Below are positions 43,016 through 51,788 of a stretch of DNA of 64,000 nt, one piece after another (position 1 is the first letter of the stretch; every line of letters starts with the position of its first letter). The notes under the pieces were generated by a model. That model was not told the DNA's origin, did no database searches, and worked only from the letters and a program-made list of their open reading frames with translations. The translations under genes were made by a program, and so were the position numbers. The stretch covers positions 11,968 to 75,967 of the forward strand of contig CAYLPU010000008.1 in assembly GCA_964385635.1 (NCBI GenBank), given 5' to 3'. This DNA is from CAYLPU01 sp964385635 (GTDB lineage Bacteria > Chloroflexota > Anaerolineae > B4-G1).

Positions 43016-43026
43016 TTCTTGTCTCC

Positions 43027-45093
43027 TCACTTTGTCTTCCCCCACACCTCAATCTCGGCCAGGCAGGTATCGTCGTGCCGGGAGCCGGGGTAGACCTCTC
43101 CGATGACGATTTTGACAAAGGTGGTCTCAATACTCGGGCCGGGGGCGCGAGCCAGAACGATCCTCTGCATTCCGCGGGTGTCGGAGAGATCCATTTCGAT
43201 CTGCTCTCCGTTGGAAAAGACAAAGGTCACCCGCTTGATCCGGTTATTGGCATAAAAGATGTCGGCGTCGCGGTCGTAGCCCACGTCCAGGTTGATGTAC
43301 TGAATCTCGACGGTTCCGGGGAAGGAGAGCTGTATCCATTCGCCAAGACCCGGCCCAGCAACACCCTCCACCCAGGAGGTCTCAAGCGCACTATCCATCG
43401 CCATCCAAGATTGATACTGGCCTCCACGATCCGTAGGAAGATGCGAAGACGCGTTAGACGTGGCAAAGGGCATAAGATTCCTGGCCTCCGCCGCCGGCCC
43501 CGATACGGCTTCGATCCGTTCCACTTGAATCTGGCGACCCTCTACGTCGGGGATACCGGTGAGCAACTGGCCCCACACCTGCACCTGCGCACCTGTCCAC
43601 CGGTACTGCTCGATCTGCTGGCGCATGGTGGCGTCCGCGTTCATCGCCTCAATACCGAAGCGCTGGCCGTCGTTGCGCTCAAAGTAGTCGTCGCACTGGG
43701 AGCCCCATAAGAACTTGCCAATCATGCCAATCCAGCCCTCCACCGGCTCCTCTGTGGTCGGAGGTGGCGTCGGGACCTCCTGGACCTCGAGCCGGGTCAC
43801 CTGAATCTGGGTAGCGTTATAGTCGGGGACGTCGTGATGCAGAGTGCCCCACACGTGGACTGTCGTGCCCGTGTCACGCAAGGTCACGATCTGAGCCTGG
43901 ATATCCGGATTCAGAGACTCGATACCATACTGGCCTCCATCCACGATTTGTCTTTGGAAGTAATCGTCGAACTGCGAGCCGGGAGGATTGCTGACGATCT
44001 CGCCCCACCAGTTCTCCACCGGTTCCGTCCGACTTTCCACCGTTGTTGGCGCGGGCGTGGGCACAGGTGCAGGCGTGGGTGCAGGCGCAGGTTGGCCTAC
44101 GACCTCGACGCGGTTCACGACGATCTCTGTGCCGAAGGCATCAATGGCGGGGCACACAAGTTCCCCCCACACGCGGACGATGGTCCCCGTATCGCGCAGG
44201 CCTGCCAACTGGGCGGCGATTGCAGAGTCGAGGCTGTCAATGCCATATCCCACGGGGAAGTCACCCGCCAGGATAAAGTTGTCGTCGAACTGAGACCCTG
44301 GGGAAGTACCGACGATGGTGCCCTCCCAGCCCTCTACGGGGTCGGGGTCGAAGGACGGGCCCGGCCTGGCCTCGCGCAAGCGGGTCACGACGAGCTGGCA
44401 GCCGCCGTAGTCGAGCACGGGGCAGGTGAGCGTACCCCAGAAGTGAGCATAGGTGGTGCTGTCGCGCAGCATCTGGATCTGGGCCGCGACGGTGTTGTCG
44501 GCGCCCTCCACACCGATCTCGCCAGCCCCCTCGGGTTCCAAGGCGAGGTAGTCGTCGAACTGACCGCCGGCCGGCAGGCTGACGACACGGCCCATCCAGC
44601 CCACGACGGCCTGTCCAGCAGAGGGAGCGAGCGTCTCCGTCACCTGCCCCGCTGCGTCTACTTCTCCCTCCCACTGGAACCCGGTGACCGGGTTAGCCAC
44701 GACGACCTGGTAGACGACCTGTTCAGGCAGCACGATCGGATAGGTGATCGTGACCACCCAGTCCTCGGCCGTGTACTGGCAGGTTACCGAGCCGACCAGC
44801 CCTTCTGGAGTAATGTCTTCCTCCGTCCAGGTCAGCCCCAGTGCGGGAGCCTGCTCGCCATAGCGTCCGCTGATGAAAGCCAGGGCCACGTCGCGGGCGG
44901 CCCGGACCTCGTCTGGGGTTTCCTCGGCGGCCTCCGTCGGAGTGGCCGTTGGGGTTATATGCCCCCCTTCGGGCATCGGAGACACAGATGGCTCTACGAT
45001 GATCGCCGGAGGAGTAGTGGGTGACACGCAGCCACCAATGACCACAGTGCTTAGAATGAGCATCAATACCAAAAGATACAGTTTACCTTTCAT
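43027..45093 (-). CDS. Lipoprotein with four repeated domains and a C-terminal discoidin-like glycan-binding domain
   Basis: 688 residues. The lipobox is VIGGC near residue 22. A region around 60-150 resembles a PepSY-like or protein-stability fold. Four copies of the QFDDY/HVWG module fill about 165-530. The last about 150 residues (SSHLPTDRGGQYQSWMAMD, TSWVEGVAG, NNRIKRVTFVFSNGEQ, DDTCLAEIEVWG) match the NADase-type glycan-binding/discoidin pattern. It is probably a surface carbohydrate binder. ATG at 45093 follows GGGGG. Same transcript as the 41258 gene. Confidence 0.75.
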   Translation of the reverse strand: MKGKLYLLVLMLILSTVVIGGCVSPTTPPAIIVEPSVSPMPEGGHITPTATPTEAAEETPDEVRAARDVALAFISGRYGEQAPALGLTWTEEDITPEGLVGSVTCQYTAEDWVVTITYPIVLPEQVVYQVVVANPVTGFQWEGEVDAAGQVTETLAPSAGQAVVGWMGRVVSLPAGGQFDDYLALEPEGAGEIGVEGADNTVAAQIQMLRDSTTYAHFWGTLTCPVLDYGGCQLVVTRLREARPGPSFDPDPVEGWEGTIVGTSPGSQFDDNFILAGDFPVGYGIDSLDSAIAAQLAGLRDTGTIVRVWGELVCPAIDAFGTEIVVNRVEVVGQPAPAPTPAPVPTPAPTTVESRTEPVENWWGEIVSNPPGSQFDDYFQRQIVDGGQYGIESLNPDIQAQIVTLRDTGTTVHVWGTLHHDVPDYNATQIQVTRLEVQEVPTPPPTTEEPVEGWIGMIGKFLWGSQCDDYFERNDGQRFGIEAMNADATMRQQIEQYRWTGAQVQVWGQLLTGIPDVEGRQIQVERIEAVSGPAAEARNLMPFATSNASSHLPTDRGGQYQSWMAMDSALETSWVEGVAGPGLGEWIQLSFPGTVEIQYINLDVGYDRDADIFYANNRIKRVTFVFSNGEQIEMDLSDTRGMQRIVLARAPGPSIETTFVKIVIGEVYPGSRHDDTCLAEIEVWGKTK

Positions 45094-45157
45094 TTCTTAC
45101 CCCCTTTTCCTGGTATACATCAGGTGTAACTGCTCAGGCTCTTCCCAAAACAGGCAC

Positions 45158-45264
45158 AAATAGCACACGGATACACACAGATGAACTGGCCGCATCCGTT
45201 GACACGGGTTCTCACAGGTTTTTTATCTTTATCTGCGTACATCCGTATGATCCGTGTTCTATTT
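45158..45264. repeat. 107-bp element with 15-bp terminal inverted repeats
   Basis: AAATAGCACACGGAT (45158-45172) and ATCCGTGTTCTATTT (45250-45264) are inverted repeats with one mismatch. The inside is non-coding (ATCTTTATCTGCGTACATCC). It looks like a MITE or similar non-autonomous element between a lipoprotein gene and a serpin gene. Confidence 0.65.
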
Positions 45265-45286
45265 ATGACTGGCTGAGCAGTTACCA

Positions 45287-46564
45287 TCAGGTTGACTTTG
45301 CCTTCGGGTTGACGACGCGTCCGACAAACAGTATTGCGTTGGTCTCAATGTCGCGGATGAGAAATATGAAGGGACGGTCAACGGTGACCTCAACTCCCTT
45401 CTCTACCGGCACTGCTACCGCGGTGGCTGCTGCCGCTTCTGTGCCTGCCTCATCCACAGAGACAAACGCCTTGTGGATCACCGCTTCGATGAACAGGTCA
45501 CGGCTGCCGGTCATTCCGGAGAAATCCGCAGCACCGGTGAAGGCATCCGGCATACCCATCGCAGCGAGAGTCTCTACTAGACTGAAGCCCGATTCGAATT
45601 CGAATTTCGGCATGGTCAGAGCGACCTGCCTGTGTGCCAGGCTCTCCAAGATGGCGTTCAACCGCCCAGCGTCCAGCGCCCCTTCAAACGGTTCAAACTT
45701 GCCCACCGCAGGAAGCAAGATCACCATCGAGAGTTCCCCGCCGTCGTACGGCAGTTCGACTGCCTGATACCCTTCGCCCTCGGCATAACCGAAGGGCGCG
45801 GTTTGCGTCATCATCGGCACAGTGACTTGGCCGCCGTCAAGCAGATAGAACGTGCCAGCAGCGGTCAGATCCTCTCTGAAGGGATACTGCCACGCCGCAT
45901 TGAAGTAGATGGCGTTGGTGAGCACCAGCCGCGTCAACTCGTCAATGACGCCCTGCGGAATCAGGTCTTCTATCCTGCCCTCCGTCTGGTCGCTGACCCA
46001 ATCGTTGATGGTGACACGGGACTCTTCCGGCGCGTTCACAAAATCGAGGGGTCTCAGCCCGGCGCCGTAGTTTTCGGCCAGGACGTCGAGGAATTCGGAG
46101 AGGAACTGGAAGTCCTCTTGACCCCAGGTGGCGTTGACGATGTTCAGCCGGAAGCCCTCTCCATCCTTACCCTCGGCACCTTCACCCCGACGGGCGAGTG
46201 CGAGGTCCAGACCGTTGAATGTGGGATGCAGGCGGTCTTGCGGGAGGATGAAGTAGAGGATTTCCGCCATCTGTTGCTCGGTCTCACCGCGAGCGCCGGC
46301 ATACGTCATCGCCAGTGCTAGAGAGATGCTGTGTGGAGAGTAGAACAGGTTGTCATTCTCCTCATCTTCCCTAAGGATCTGGTAGAGATCGAAGGCGAAG
46401 GCACAGTTTCCGCTGACCAGGTCCGCCAGATCCGGGGCAGCCACGTCGGGTGAGGTCATCCGCTGTTTTGCCGACCGTGCGATCTCCGGCCCATTGCCGC
46501 AGCCACTGACGATCAATGTACTCAGGATGAGCACGAGTCCCAAGATAGATAGTTTGCTCTTCAT
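45287..46564 (-). CDS. Lipoprotein serpin 1
   Basis: 425 residues. A lipoprotein signal with lipobox IVSGC, then a complete serpin fold: NLFYSPHSISLALAMTYAGARGET, TNAIYFNAAW, PKFEFESGFSL, and the hinge GTEAAAATAV before the reactive loop, then RPFIFLIRDIETNAILFVGRV. An Ala-rich hinge is characteristic of inhibitory serpins. The scissile site falls near AVAVPVEKG; P1 is not certain. It would trap exogenous serine or cysteine proteases at the cell surface. ATG at 46564 has GGAGG six bases upstream. Close paralogue of the 49232 gene. Confidence 0.93.
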   Translation of the reverse strand: MKSKLSILGLVLILSTLIVSGCGNGPEIARSAKQRMTSPDVAAPDLADLVSGNCAFAFDLYQILREDEENDNLFYSPHSISLALAMTYAGARGETEQQMAEILYFILPQDRLHPTFNGLDLALARRGEGAEGKDGEGFRLNIVNATWGQEDFQFLSEFLDVLAENYGAGLRPLDFVNAPEESRVTINDWVSDQTEGRIEDLIPQGVIDELTRLVLTNAIYFNAAWQYPFREDLTAAGTFYLLDGGQVTVPMMTQTAPFGYAEGEGYQAVELPYDGGELSMVILLPAVGKFEPFEGALDAGRLNAILESLAHRQVALTMPKFEFESGFSLVETLAAMGMPDAFTGAADFSGMTGSRDLFIEAVIHKAFVSVDEAGTEAAAATAVAVPVEKGVEVTVDRPFIFLIRDIETNAILFVGRVVNPKAKST

Positions 46565-46597
46565 CTCTCGCCTCCTGGTATTATAGTTTTCCATGTT

Positions 46598-46952
46598 CTA
46601 ACCAGATTTGGGAGCCAAAAAGGCTCCCACGCCCCCGCCGACAGTTCCCACAACCACTAGCACTACGCCAGCCAAGGTCGTATTCGGTGCCCAACGGCTA
46701 ACTACGATGGCTACGAGCAGTACGACCAGACCGGCGCCGAGTCCACTCAAAGCGCCAGGGCGCATGCTATCGATCTGCCCCAGCCGGGGCAGCAAGGTGC
46801 CCACCGGCTATCGGGCACAGAAATGCTACCAGCCCCGTCAGCAGCCAGGGAAAGTTGTCCCGATAGATGCCGTTCAAGACAATAAAAGCAATGGCCCACG
46901 AGAATAGGGTTACCAAGGCTCCAGCAACAACGGCTATGATTTTCGTCTTCAT
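46598..46952 (-). pseudogene. Small multi-span membrane protein split by a frameshift
   Basis: Two overlapping frames join into one plausible protein. The first begins MKTKIIAVVAGALVTLFSW at 46952 and runs to GGHLAA; the second continues RLGQIDSMRPGALSGLGAGL to LAPKSG at 46598. Removing one base from the CCCC run (plus-strand 46786-46789) restores a continuous frame of about 117 residues with four membrane helices. Sequencing error and genuine decay are both possible. It is similar in style to small DUF membrane proteins with a GGxLAAR motif. Confidence 0.6.
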
Positions 46953-47053
46953 CGTATTTGCCTCCATATCGCAGATGAACTCGTCCACTCAGCTTGCCAA
47001 CTGGCCAGCGATGGGGTATCTTATATCACTCACATCCTTTCAATTGTGTTGCA

Positions 47054-47079
47054 GTGCGAAATCTCCCGATTTCGCGCAC
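47054..47079. other. Inverted repeat upstream of the small membrane gene
   Basis: GTGCGAAATC (47054-47063) pairs with GATTTCGCGCAC (47068-47079, one bulge). No T-run follows on either strand. Possible operator or RNA structure in the leader from the ECF-like promoter. Confidence 0.35.
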
Positions 47080-47124
47080 TCCATGATTCTGCCTTGACTC
47101 GTTGGCTTTGGCCTTGCCGTATTC

Positions 47125-47152
47125 TAGACGAATTGAGGGTCAAAAAGGTTCC
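47125..47152 (-). promoter_or_regulatory. ECF-sigma-type promoter 1
   Basis: Minus-strand GGAACC (47147-47152), 16-bp spacer, CGTCTA (47125-47130). The spacer begins with a T-run. This is the classical extracytoplasmic-function sigma motif (GGAAC and CGTC). About 170 bp upstream of the small membrane gene. Confidence 0.6.
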
Positions 47153-47209
47153 ACCCTAGTTCTGAAGACTCCTTGACTATTTGGGAATATCGGGCGGCAT
47201 CGACTTCCG

Positions 47210-48559
47210 CTACTGTGAAATCCCCAGGAAAGTCGCTTCCGAAAGCTGCTCCAGCGTGCCATCGGGATGCAGGCGGAAGGTGCCTCCCCCCTCCCCAGGC
47301 CAGGCAATCGTCAGCAAGAGCGAACCGTCGTCCTCGAAGTGAGCCACTTTGTAGTGGGTAGGCTGGGGGGCCAAAATCTCTCGCTGCGTCCCCGCGGCCA
47401 AATCCACCTGGAACAGAGCGAAACCTTCACTGCCCCAATCACCGTAGGCGACGGTATAGATCAGCGTCGAACCGTCGGGCGAGAACACCACGTCCCCGAC
47501 CTGCGCGTACCCGAGCTCGGCCGGGAGGGTCATGATTTCTGTCGTCTGGCCGCTTGCCAGGTCGGTGAGGTTGACCTTGAAGCCCTGGTCTTCCACGTAT
47601 AGGAAGCGGGCCAGTCGCGTCCCGTCGTCGCTGAGGGCAGCCACCGGGCCAGGGAAGGACTCCGGCGCCGGGTCGTGCAGGGGCGTGAGTTGGCCGGTGG
47701 CGACGTCCAGCACACTGAACGCGCCGTATCTGGCGAACAAACCGCCGATACCATAAGGTTGCAGGTACACGAAAACCTGCGAACCATCGGGCGAGAAACC
47801 CCAGGGGGTTAGTTTCTGGTGTTCGTGGATGACGTACGTGGTCAAGAGGCGCGTCTCGCCGGTGACGATGGTGGCTATGTAGAGATCGGAAGTGAGCGTG
47901 ATCTCGTTGCCCGCCGTCTCAAAGGAAAATCGATTCCAGACAATTTGAGTTCCATCAGGCGAGATGGCCCAATCCACCGTCTCAAAGTTATCCTCCGGGA
48001 TGTCCATAAAATCAAAGCGTTCGTCCTGCCCGGTCTCGTTCGCCCGGTGTACTGTGCCGCCAGTGCCTTCTTGATAGTAAACCCACTCCCCAAGCACCTG
48101 GTATCTTGTACCCAGCGCGGGTACAGAGTTGGCGCCGCCGCTGAGACTGTCCATCCAGGTCAACGTCGTCCCCGACTCGTCCGGCATGAGATCCACATAG
48201 ACCCACGTCTCCGCCGGCTCGACCGGGGTTGGCGTCTCGGTGGGCTGGGCTGTGGCGGTCTCCGTCGGGGCAGTTGTTGGAATTTCGGTGGGTTGCTCTG
48301 TGGCGGAGATGGTGGGGCTGCACTCGTCTCGGTAAAAGGCCCATTCTTCACACTCGCTCCCGTCGGGGAAGATGCACACGCCGTACTGACCGCCGTCCGC
48401 GTCTGTGCGCATCTCCAGGGTGTAGCCCTGCTCCGCGCAGTAAACGGACGCCGGGTTTGCCAGCCCGGTGGTAGGCTCGGCTGTGGTCGTCCCGCAGCCA
48501 CTGATGATCAACGTACTCAGGATGAGCACGAATCCCAAAATAGATAGTTTGCTTTTCAT
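47210..48559 (-). CDS. Lipoprotein with DUF333 and TolB-like propeller
   Basis: 449 residues. The lipobox is IISGC. A DUF333 module follows directly (ANPASVYCAEQGYTLEM, GGQYGVCIFPDGSECEEWAFY), then a Thr/Pro linker and a PD40/TolB-like beta-propeller (AISPDGTQIVWNRF, GFSPDGSQVFVYL, VFSPDGSTLIYTV). DUF333 modules are found in secreted and envelope proteins; molecular role unproven. ATG at 48559 follows GGAGAC. Its own promoter lies about 60-85 bp upstream. Confidence 0.78.
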   Translation of the reverse strand: MKSKLSILGFVLILSTLIISGCGTTTAEPTTGLANPASVYCAEQGYTLEMRTDADGGQYGVCIFPDGSECEEWAFYRDECSPTISATEQPTEIPTTAPTETATAQPTETPTPVEPAETWVYVDLMPDESGTTLTWMDSLSGGANSVPALGTRYQVLGEWVYYQEGTGGTVHRANETGQDERFDFMDIPEDNFETVDWAISPDGTQIVWNRFSFETAGNEITLTSDLYIATIVTGETRLLTTYVIHEHQKLTPWGFSPDGSQVFVYLQPYGIGGLFARYGAFSVLDVATGQLTPLHDPAPESFPGPVAALSDDGTRLARFLYVEDQGFKVNLTDLASGQTTEIMTLPAELGYAQVGDVVFSPDGSTLIYTVAYGDWGSEGFALFQVDLAAGTQREILAPQPTHYKVAHFEDDGSLLLTIAWPGEGGGTFRLHPDGTLEQLSEATFLGISQ

Positions 48560-48616
48560 TTTTTGTCTCCTTTTCGAGTTTTGACTAAAATGCTGTGCCA
48601 TCTTGTCTTCGGCCAC

Positions 48617-48645
48617 AGCGTAGCACACCCCCCAGGAAAGTACAA
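48617..48645 (-). promoter_or_regulatory. Promoter upstream of the DUF333-TolB gene
   Basis: Minus-strand TTGTAC (48640-48645), 17-bp spacer, TGC-TACGCT (48617-48622). The -10 departs from consensus, but the TGC extension matches other promoters here. Confidence 0.45.
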
Positions 48646-48654
48646 CAACCTTCC

Positions 48655-49167
48655 TTACTGCTCCCCTGGCCCACAGTCGCCGTTGAAGAACTCAATCTCC
48701 AGGCAGGATGAGCCATCGGGGAATACGCAGGTGGCCCCATTCGCGCCAATTTCCAGCGTGTAGCCTTGCTGCACGCAATAGGAATGTTCCTGCCCACAAC
48801 GCCCCGACATAAACTCCCATTCCTCACACTCAGTCCCATCCGGGAAGACACACACGATCTCAAGGATATAGTCTGGTACAACAGGCATACCAGGTATAAC
48901 GGGCGTACCAGGTTGGGGGACCTCAAGCGTTTCAGGTGTGGGTTCAGTGGACGTCTCGGGTTGAGGCTCCTGTTCGCCAAATTTGCGCTCGCGGGTTGTA
49001 TACTCGTAGCCCAGCCCGGTGCAGTAGACTGCGGCGGGGTTGGGCATGTCGATTGGCCCCTCGACCGGTGGTGACTCAATGACCGTCTCAGGCTGTGGTT
49101 TCCCACACGCGGTCAGCGCAAGAACCATCATGGCTGAAATCACTAACAACACTGGCTTATTGCACAT
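48655..49167 (-). CDS. DUF333 lipoprotein
   Basis: 170 residues with lipobox ALTAC near residue 21. Two DUF333 modules follow. The first (NPAAVYCTGLGYEY .. CVFPDGTECEEWEFMSGRC) is split by a Pro/Thr/Glu-rich insertion; the second (SYCVQQGYTLEI .. CVFPDGSSCLEIEFFNGDC) is intact. Eight Cys probably form disulfides outside the cell. ATG at 49167 follows AAGGAGAG. It sits between two other lipoprotein genes. Confidence 0.75.
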   Translation of the reverse strand: MCNKPVLLVISAMMVLALTACGKPQPETVIESPPVEGPIDMPNPAAVYCTGLGYEYTTRERKFGEQEPQPETSTEPTPETLEVPQPGTPVIPGMPVVPDYILEIVCVFPDGTECEEWEFMSGRCGQEHSYCVQQGYTLEIGANGATCVFPDGSSCLEIEFFNGDCGPGEQ

Positions 49168-49231
49168 TTCCGTTCTCTCCTTCTGGCAAGCTGTTCCCTC
49201 TCCAAATCTCCGCAGCACAGTCGAGGGCGGA

Positions 49232-50506
49232 TCAAACACTCGGGTCTACGACGCGCCCAACAAACAGGATGGTGCCAGTCTCGATGTCGCGGATGAGAAA
49301 TGTGAAGGGACGGTCAACGGTGACCTCAACAGGCTCCTCTGGCGGTGCCGACGCTGGCATCACCACTGCGGTGGCCGCTGCTGCCTCGGTACCCGCTTCG
49401 TCCACGGAGACGAATGCCTTGTGGATCACCTCTGCGATGAACAGGTCACGGTCGCCAGTCATTCCAGAGAAGTCAGCGGCCTCAGCGAAGGCACCCTGCA
49501 TGCCCATCGCGGCGAGCGAGTCCTTCAGACTAAAGTCCGACTCAAACTCGAATTTCGGCATGGTCAGAGCGACCTGCCTGTGTGCCAGATCTTTGACGAT
49601 ACCATCCACCCGCTCGGCGCCCAGCGAGCCTTCAAAGGCCTCAAATTCGCCGGCATCGGGGAGCAGGACCACCATCGAAAGCTCCCAGCCGTCGTAGGGG
49701 AGTTCGACCGCCTGATACCCCTCGCCCTCTGCGTAACCGAAGGACCCCATCTGCTCCATCATCGGCACGGTGACCTGGCCGCCATCAAGCAGGTGGAACG
49801 TGCCATCATCGGTCTGGTCCGGTTCGAAGGGTTCGGCCCAGGCAGCGTTGAAGTAGATGGCGTTGGTGAGCACCAGCCGCGTCAATTCATCTATGACACC
49901 CTGCGGAATCAGGTCTTCAATCCTGTCCTCCGTCTGGTCGCTGACCCAGTCGTTGATGGTGACACGGGACTCTTCCGGCGCGTTCCTGAAATCGAGAAGC
50001 CTCAACCCAGCACCGTAGTTTTCGGCCAGAACATTGAGGTACTCGGAGAGGAACCCGTACTCGTCTTGCCCCCACAAGGCGTTGACAATGTTCAGCCGGA
50101 AGCCCTCTCCATCCTTACCCTCGGCACCTTCACCCCGGCGAGCGAGTTCGATGTCCAGGCCGTTGAACGCGGGATGCAGGCGGTCTTGCGGGAGGATGAA
50201 GTGGAGTGTATCCGCCATCTGCTGTTCGGTCTCACCGCGAGCCCCGGCATACGTCATCGCCAGCGCCAGCGAGATGCTGTATGGAGAGTAAAACAGGTTG
50301 TCATTCTCCTCATCTTCCCTAAGGACCTGGTAGAGGTCGAAGGCGAAGGCACTGTTTCCGCTGACCAGATCCGCCAGGTCCGGGGCGGCCACATCGGGTG
50401 AAGTCACCCGCTGCTTTGCCGACCGTGCGATCTCTGCCCCATTGCCGCAACTCGCCAGGCCGAGCAATGCGAGCATCGTTAGTACACTCAGTGATATGTT
50501 TCTCAT
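49232..50506 (-). CDS. Lipoprotein serpin 2
   Basis: 424 residues, highly similar to serpin 1 over the whole fold, with lipobox GLASC. The hinge GTEAAAATAV is identical, but the reactive loop (VMPASAPPEEPVEV) is different and three residues longer, which suggests a different target protease. ATG at 50506 is better spaced from AGGAG than the ATG at 50515. An ECF-type promoter lies about 60 bp upstream. Confidence 0.93.
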   Translation of the reverse strand: MRNISLSVLTMLALLGLASCGNGAEIARSAKQRVTSPDVAAPDLADLVSGNSAFAFDLYQVLREDEENDNLFYSPYSISLALAMTYAGARGETEQQMADTLHFILPQDRLHPAFNGLDIELARRGEGAEGKDGEGFRLNIVNALWGQDEYGFLSEYLNVLAENYGAGLRLLDFRNAPEESRVTINDWVSDQTEDRIEDLIPQGVIDELTRLVLTNAIYFNAAWAEPFEPDQTDDGTFHLLDGGQVTVPMMEQMGSFGYAEGEGYQAVELPYDGWELSMVVLLPDAGEFEAFEGSLGAERVDGIVKDLAHRQVALTMPKFEFESDFSLKDSLAAMGMQGAFAEAADFSGMTGDRDLFIAEVIHKAFVSVDEAGTEAAAATAVVMPASAPPEEPVEVTVDRPFTFLIRDIETGTILFVGRVVDPSV

Positions 50507-50563
50507 CTTACTCATCTCCTAATTCTTATTCTTGGCATGACTTAAATTGGCCCTACCATGTTC

Positions 50564-50591
50564 TAGACGGCTGAGGGCCAAAAAAGGTTCC
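50564..50591 (-). promoter_or_regulatory. ECF-sigma-type promoter 2
   Basis: Minus-strand GGAACC (50586-50591), 16-bp spacer, CGTCTA (50564-50569), nearly identical to the site at 47125-47152 including the T-rich spacer start. About 60 bp before serpin 2. Confidence 0.65.
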
Positions 50592-50618
50592 ACCTTTAAT
50601 CTGGAGAGTCAAGCCGTA

Positions 50619-50999
50619 TCACTTGCGCCTGCATTCATCCACGGCCGCCAGCAATCGCTCTGGCGGGTCTCCCTTGCTGACAAAGGCATCGGCGCCGGCG
50701 GCCAACGCTGCCCGGCGCGCCTCCGGCCGCCCGCTGAGAGCAATCACCACCAAGCCCGGCCGCACTGCCCGTAACCTCGCCAGCACGGCATCACCGTCCT
50801 GACCTGGCAGCTCCCAGTCGAGCAACACCAAGTCGGGTCGCTGCCCGGCGGTCAGTTCCAGGGCCTGCTCCATGTCTACAGCCTCGCCCACCACCGTCAC
50901 GCCGCTCCCCTGCTCCAGCAGCAGCCGCAGGGCGGAGCGCACCTGGGGCCGATCGTCAGCGATCAATACACGCATTGCCTTGTTTGCTTCATTGTCCAT
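50619..50999 (-). CDS. Stand-alone response-regulator receiver domain
   Basis: 126 residues, a REC domain only: VLIADDRPQVRS with the acidic pair, LVLLDWELPGQDG with the phosphoacceptor Asp, IALSG and FVSKGDPP with the conserved Lys. There is no output domain. It is close to the NarL-type regulator and propeller kinase, so it may be a phosphate sink or interact with that pathway. GC bias and codon use fit the neighbours. Confidence 0.88.
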   Translation of the reverse strand: MDNEANKAMRVLIADDRPQVRSALRLLLEQGSGVTVVGEAVDMEQALELTAGQRPDLVLLDWELPGQDGDAVLARLRAVRPGLVVIALSGRPEARRAALAAGADAFVSKGDPPERLLAAVDECRRK

Positions 51000-51030
51000 T
51001 TCGTCTCATCTCCGCTCCCAGTGTAGCACA

Positions 51031-51112
51031 GAAAACTCCCCAGCGCATCGGCCAACCGGGGAGTTTTGGACCTAGTCAGGTGGCTAGTCTTTTCCCTGGT
51101 CAGGTGACCAGG
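51031..51112 (-). repeat. Terminator-associated repeat, copy 2
   Basis: On the minus strand ACTCCCCGGTTGGCC .. CTGGGGAGT is followed by TTTTCT. The flank GTGCTACACTG beyond it resembles a -10 box in front of the receiver-domain gene. Matches copies at 38206, 57154 and 58469. Confidence 0.75.
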
Positions 51113-51117
51113 TTTAC

Positions 51118-51155
51118 CTTGAGCCCTTCGACTTCGCTCAGGACGTGCCTGTCGA
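51118..51155. repeat. Dispersed CTTCG/GCTCAGG element at a gene end
   Basis: TTGAGCCCTTCGACTTCGCT and the following CAGGACGTGCCTGTCGAAAG belong to the same broad family as 8371-8442 and provide the stop codon of the NarL-type regulator. Confidence 0.6.
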
Positions 51156-51788
51156 AAGGTTGTGCTGCAGTGCCAGGGCCACCGCCTCGGTGCGGCCGGT
51201 GACGCCCAGTTTGGAGAGGACGTTGCTGACGTGGAACTTCACGGTGGAACGGCTCATCACCAGCCGCTCGGCGATCCCAGGGTTGCTCAGCCCCTCGACC
51301 ATCAGCGCCAGCACCTCCCGCTCCCGGGGGGTCAGGTCGTAGCCTGGAGACGGCGGTTCCCTCGTGGCCTGGATCAGTACCTGGGCTGCCTCAGGAGCCA
51401 GCGTAGACCGCCCTGCGTGGGCCGCCTGGATGGCGTCGGCCAACTCGTCGGCTGAGACGTTTTTCAGCAGGTATCCGATAGCCCCGGCCTGCAGCGCTCC
51501 CTGCACCAAACCTTTCTCCTTGAAGCTGGTCAGGGCGACGACCTGAATATGCGGCCAGCGCTCCCGGATCGCTCGGGTGGCGGCAGCGCCGTCCATCACG
51601 GGCATCACCAGGTCCATCAACACCACGTCGGGCTGGAGCTGTTCGCACAGGCGCACGGCCTCCTCGCCGCCGCCCGCCTCGCCAACCAGTTCCAGGTCAT
51701 CGAAGGCCAGTAGAAAGGCCCCTAGTCCGCTGCGTACCACGGCGTGGTCATCAACGAGCATTACGCGAATGTGGGTTTTCTCGTTCAT
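51138..51788 (-). CDS. NarL/FixJ-family response regulator
   Basis: 216 residues. The receiver domain (VMLVDDHAVVRSGL, phosphoacceptor Asp in VVLMDLVMPVMDG, ALTSF) is followed by a LuxR-type helix-turn-helix (LTPREREVLALMVEGLSNPGIAERLVMSRSTVKFHVSNVLSKL). ATG at 51788 follows AAGGAGG. It lies 113 bp after the histidine kinase, its likely partner. The last residues (STGTS) and the stop codon come from a dispersed CTGAGCGAAG-type repeat (51118-51155). Confidence 0.92.
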   Translation of the reverse strand: MNEKTHIRVMLVDDHAVVRSGLGAFLLAFDDLELVGEAGGGEEAVRLCEQLQPDVVLMDLVMPVMDGAAATRAIRERWPHIQVVALTSFKEKGLVQGALQAGAIGYLLKNVSADELADAIQAAHAGRSTLAPEAAQVLIQATREPPSPGYDLTPREREVLALMVEGLSNPGIAERLVMSRSTVKFHVSNVLSKLGVTGRTEAVALALQHNLSTGTS

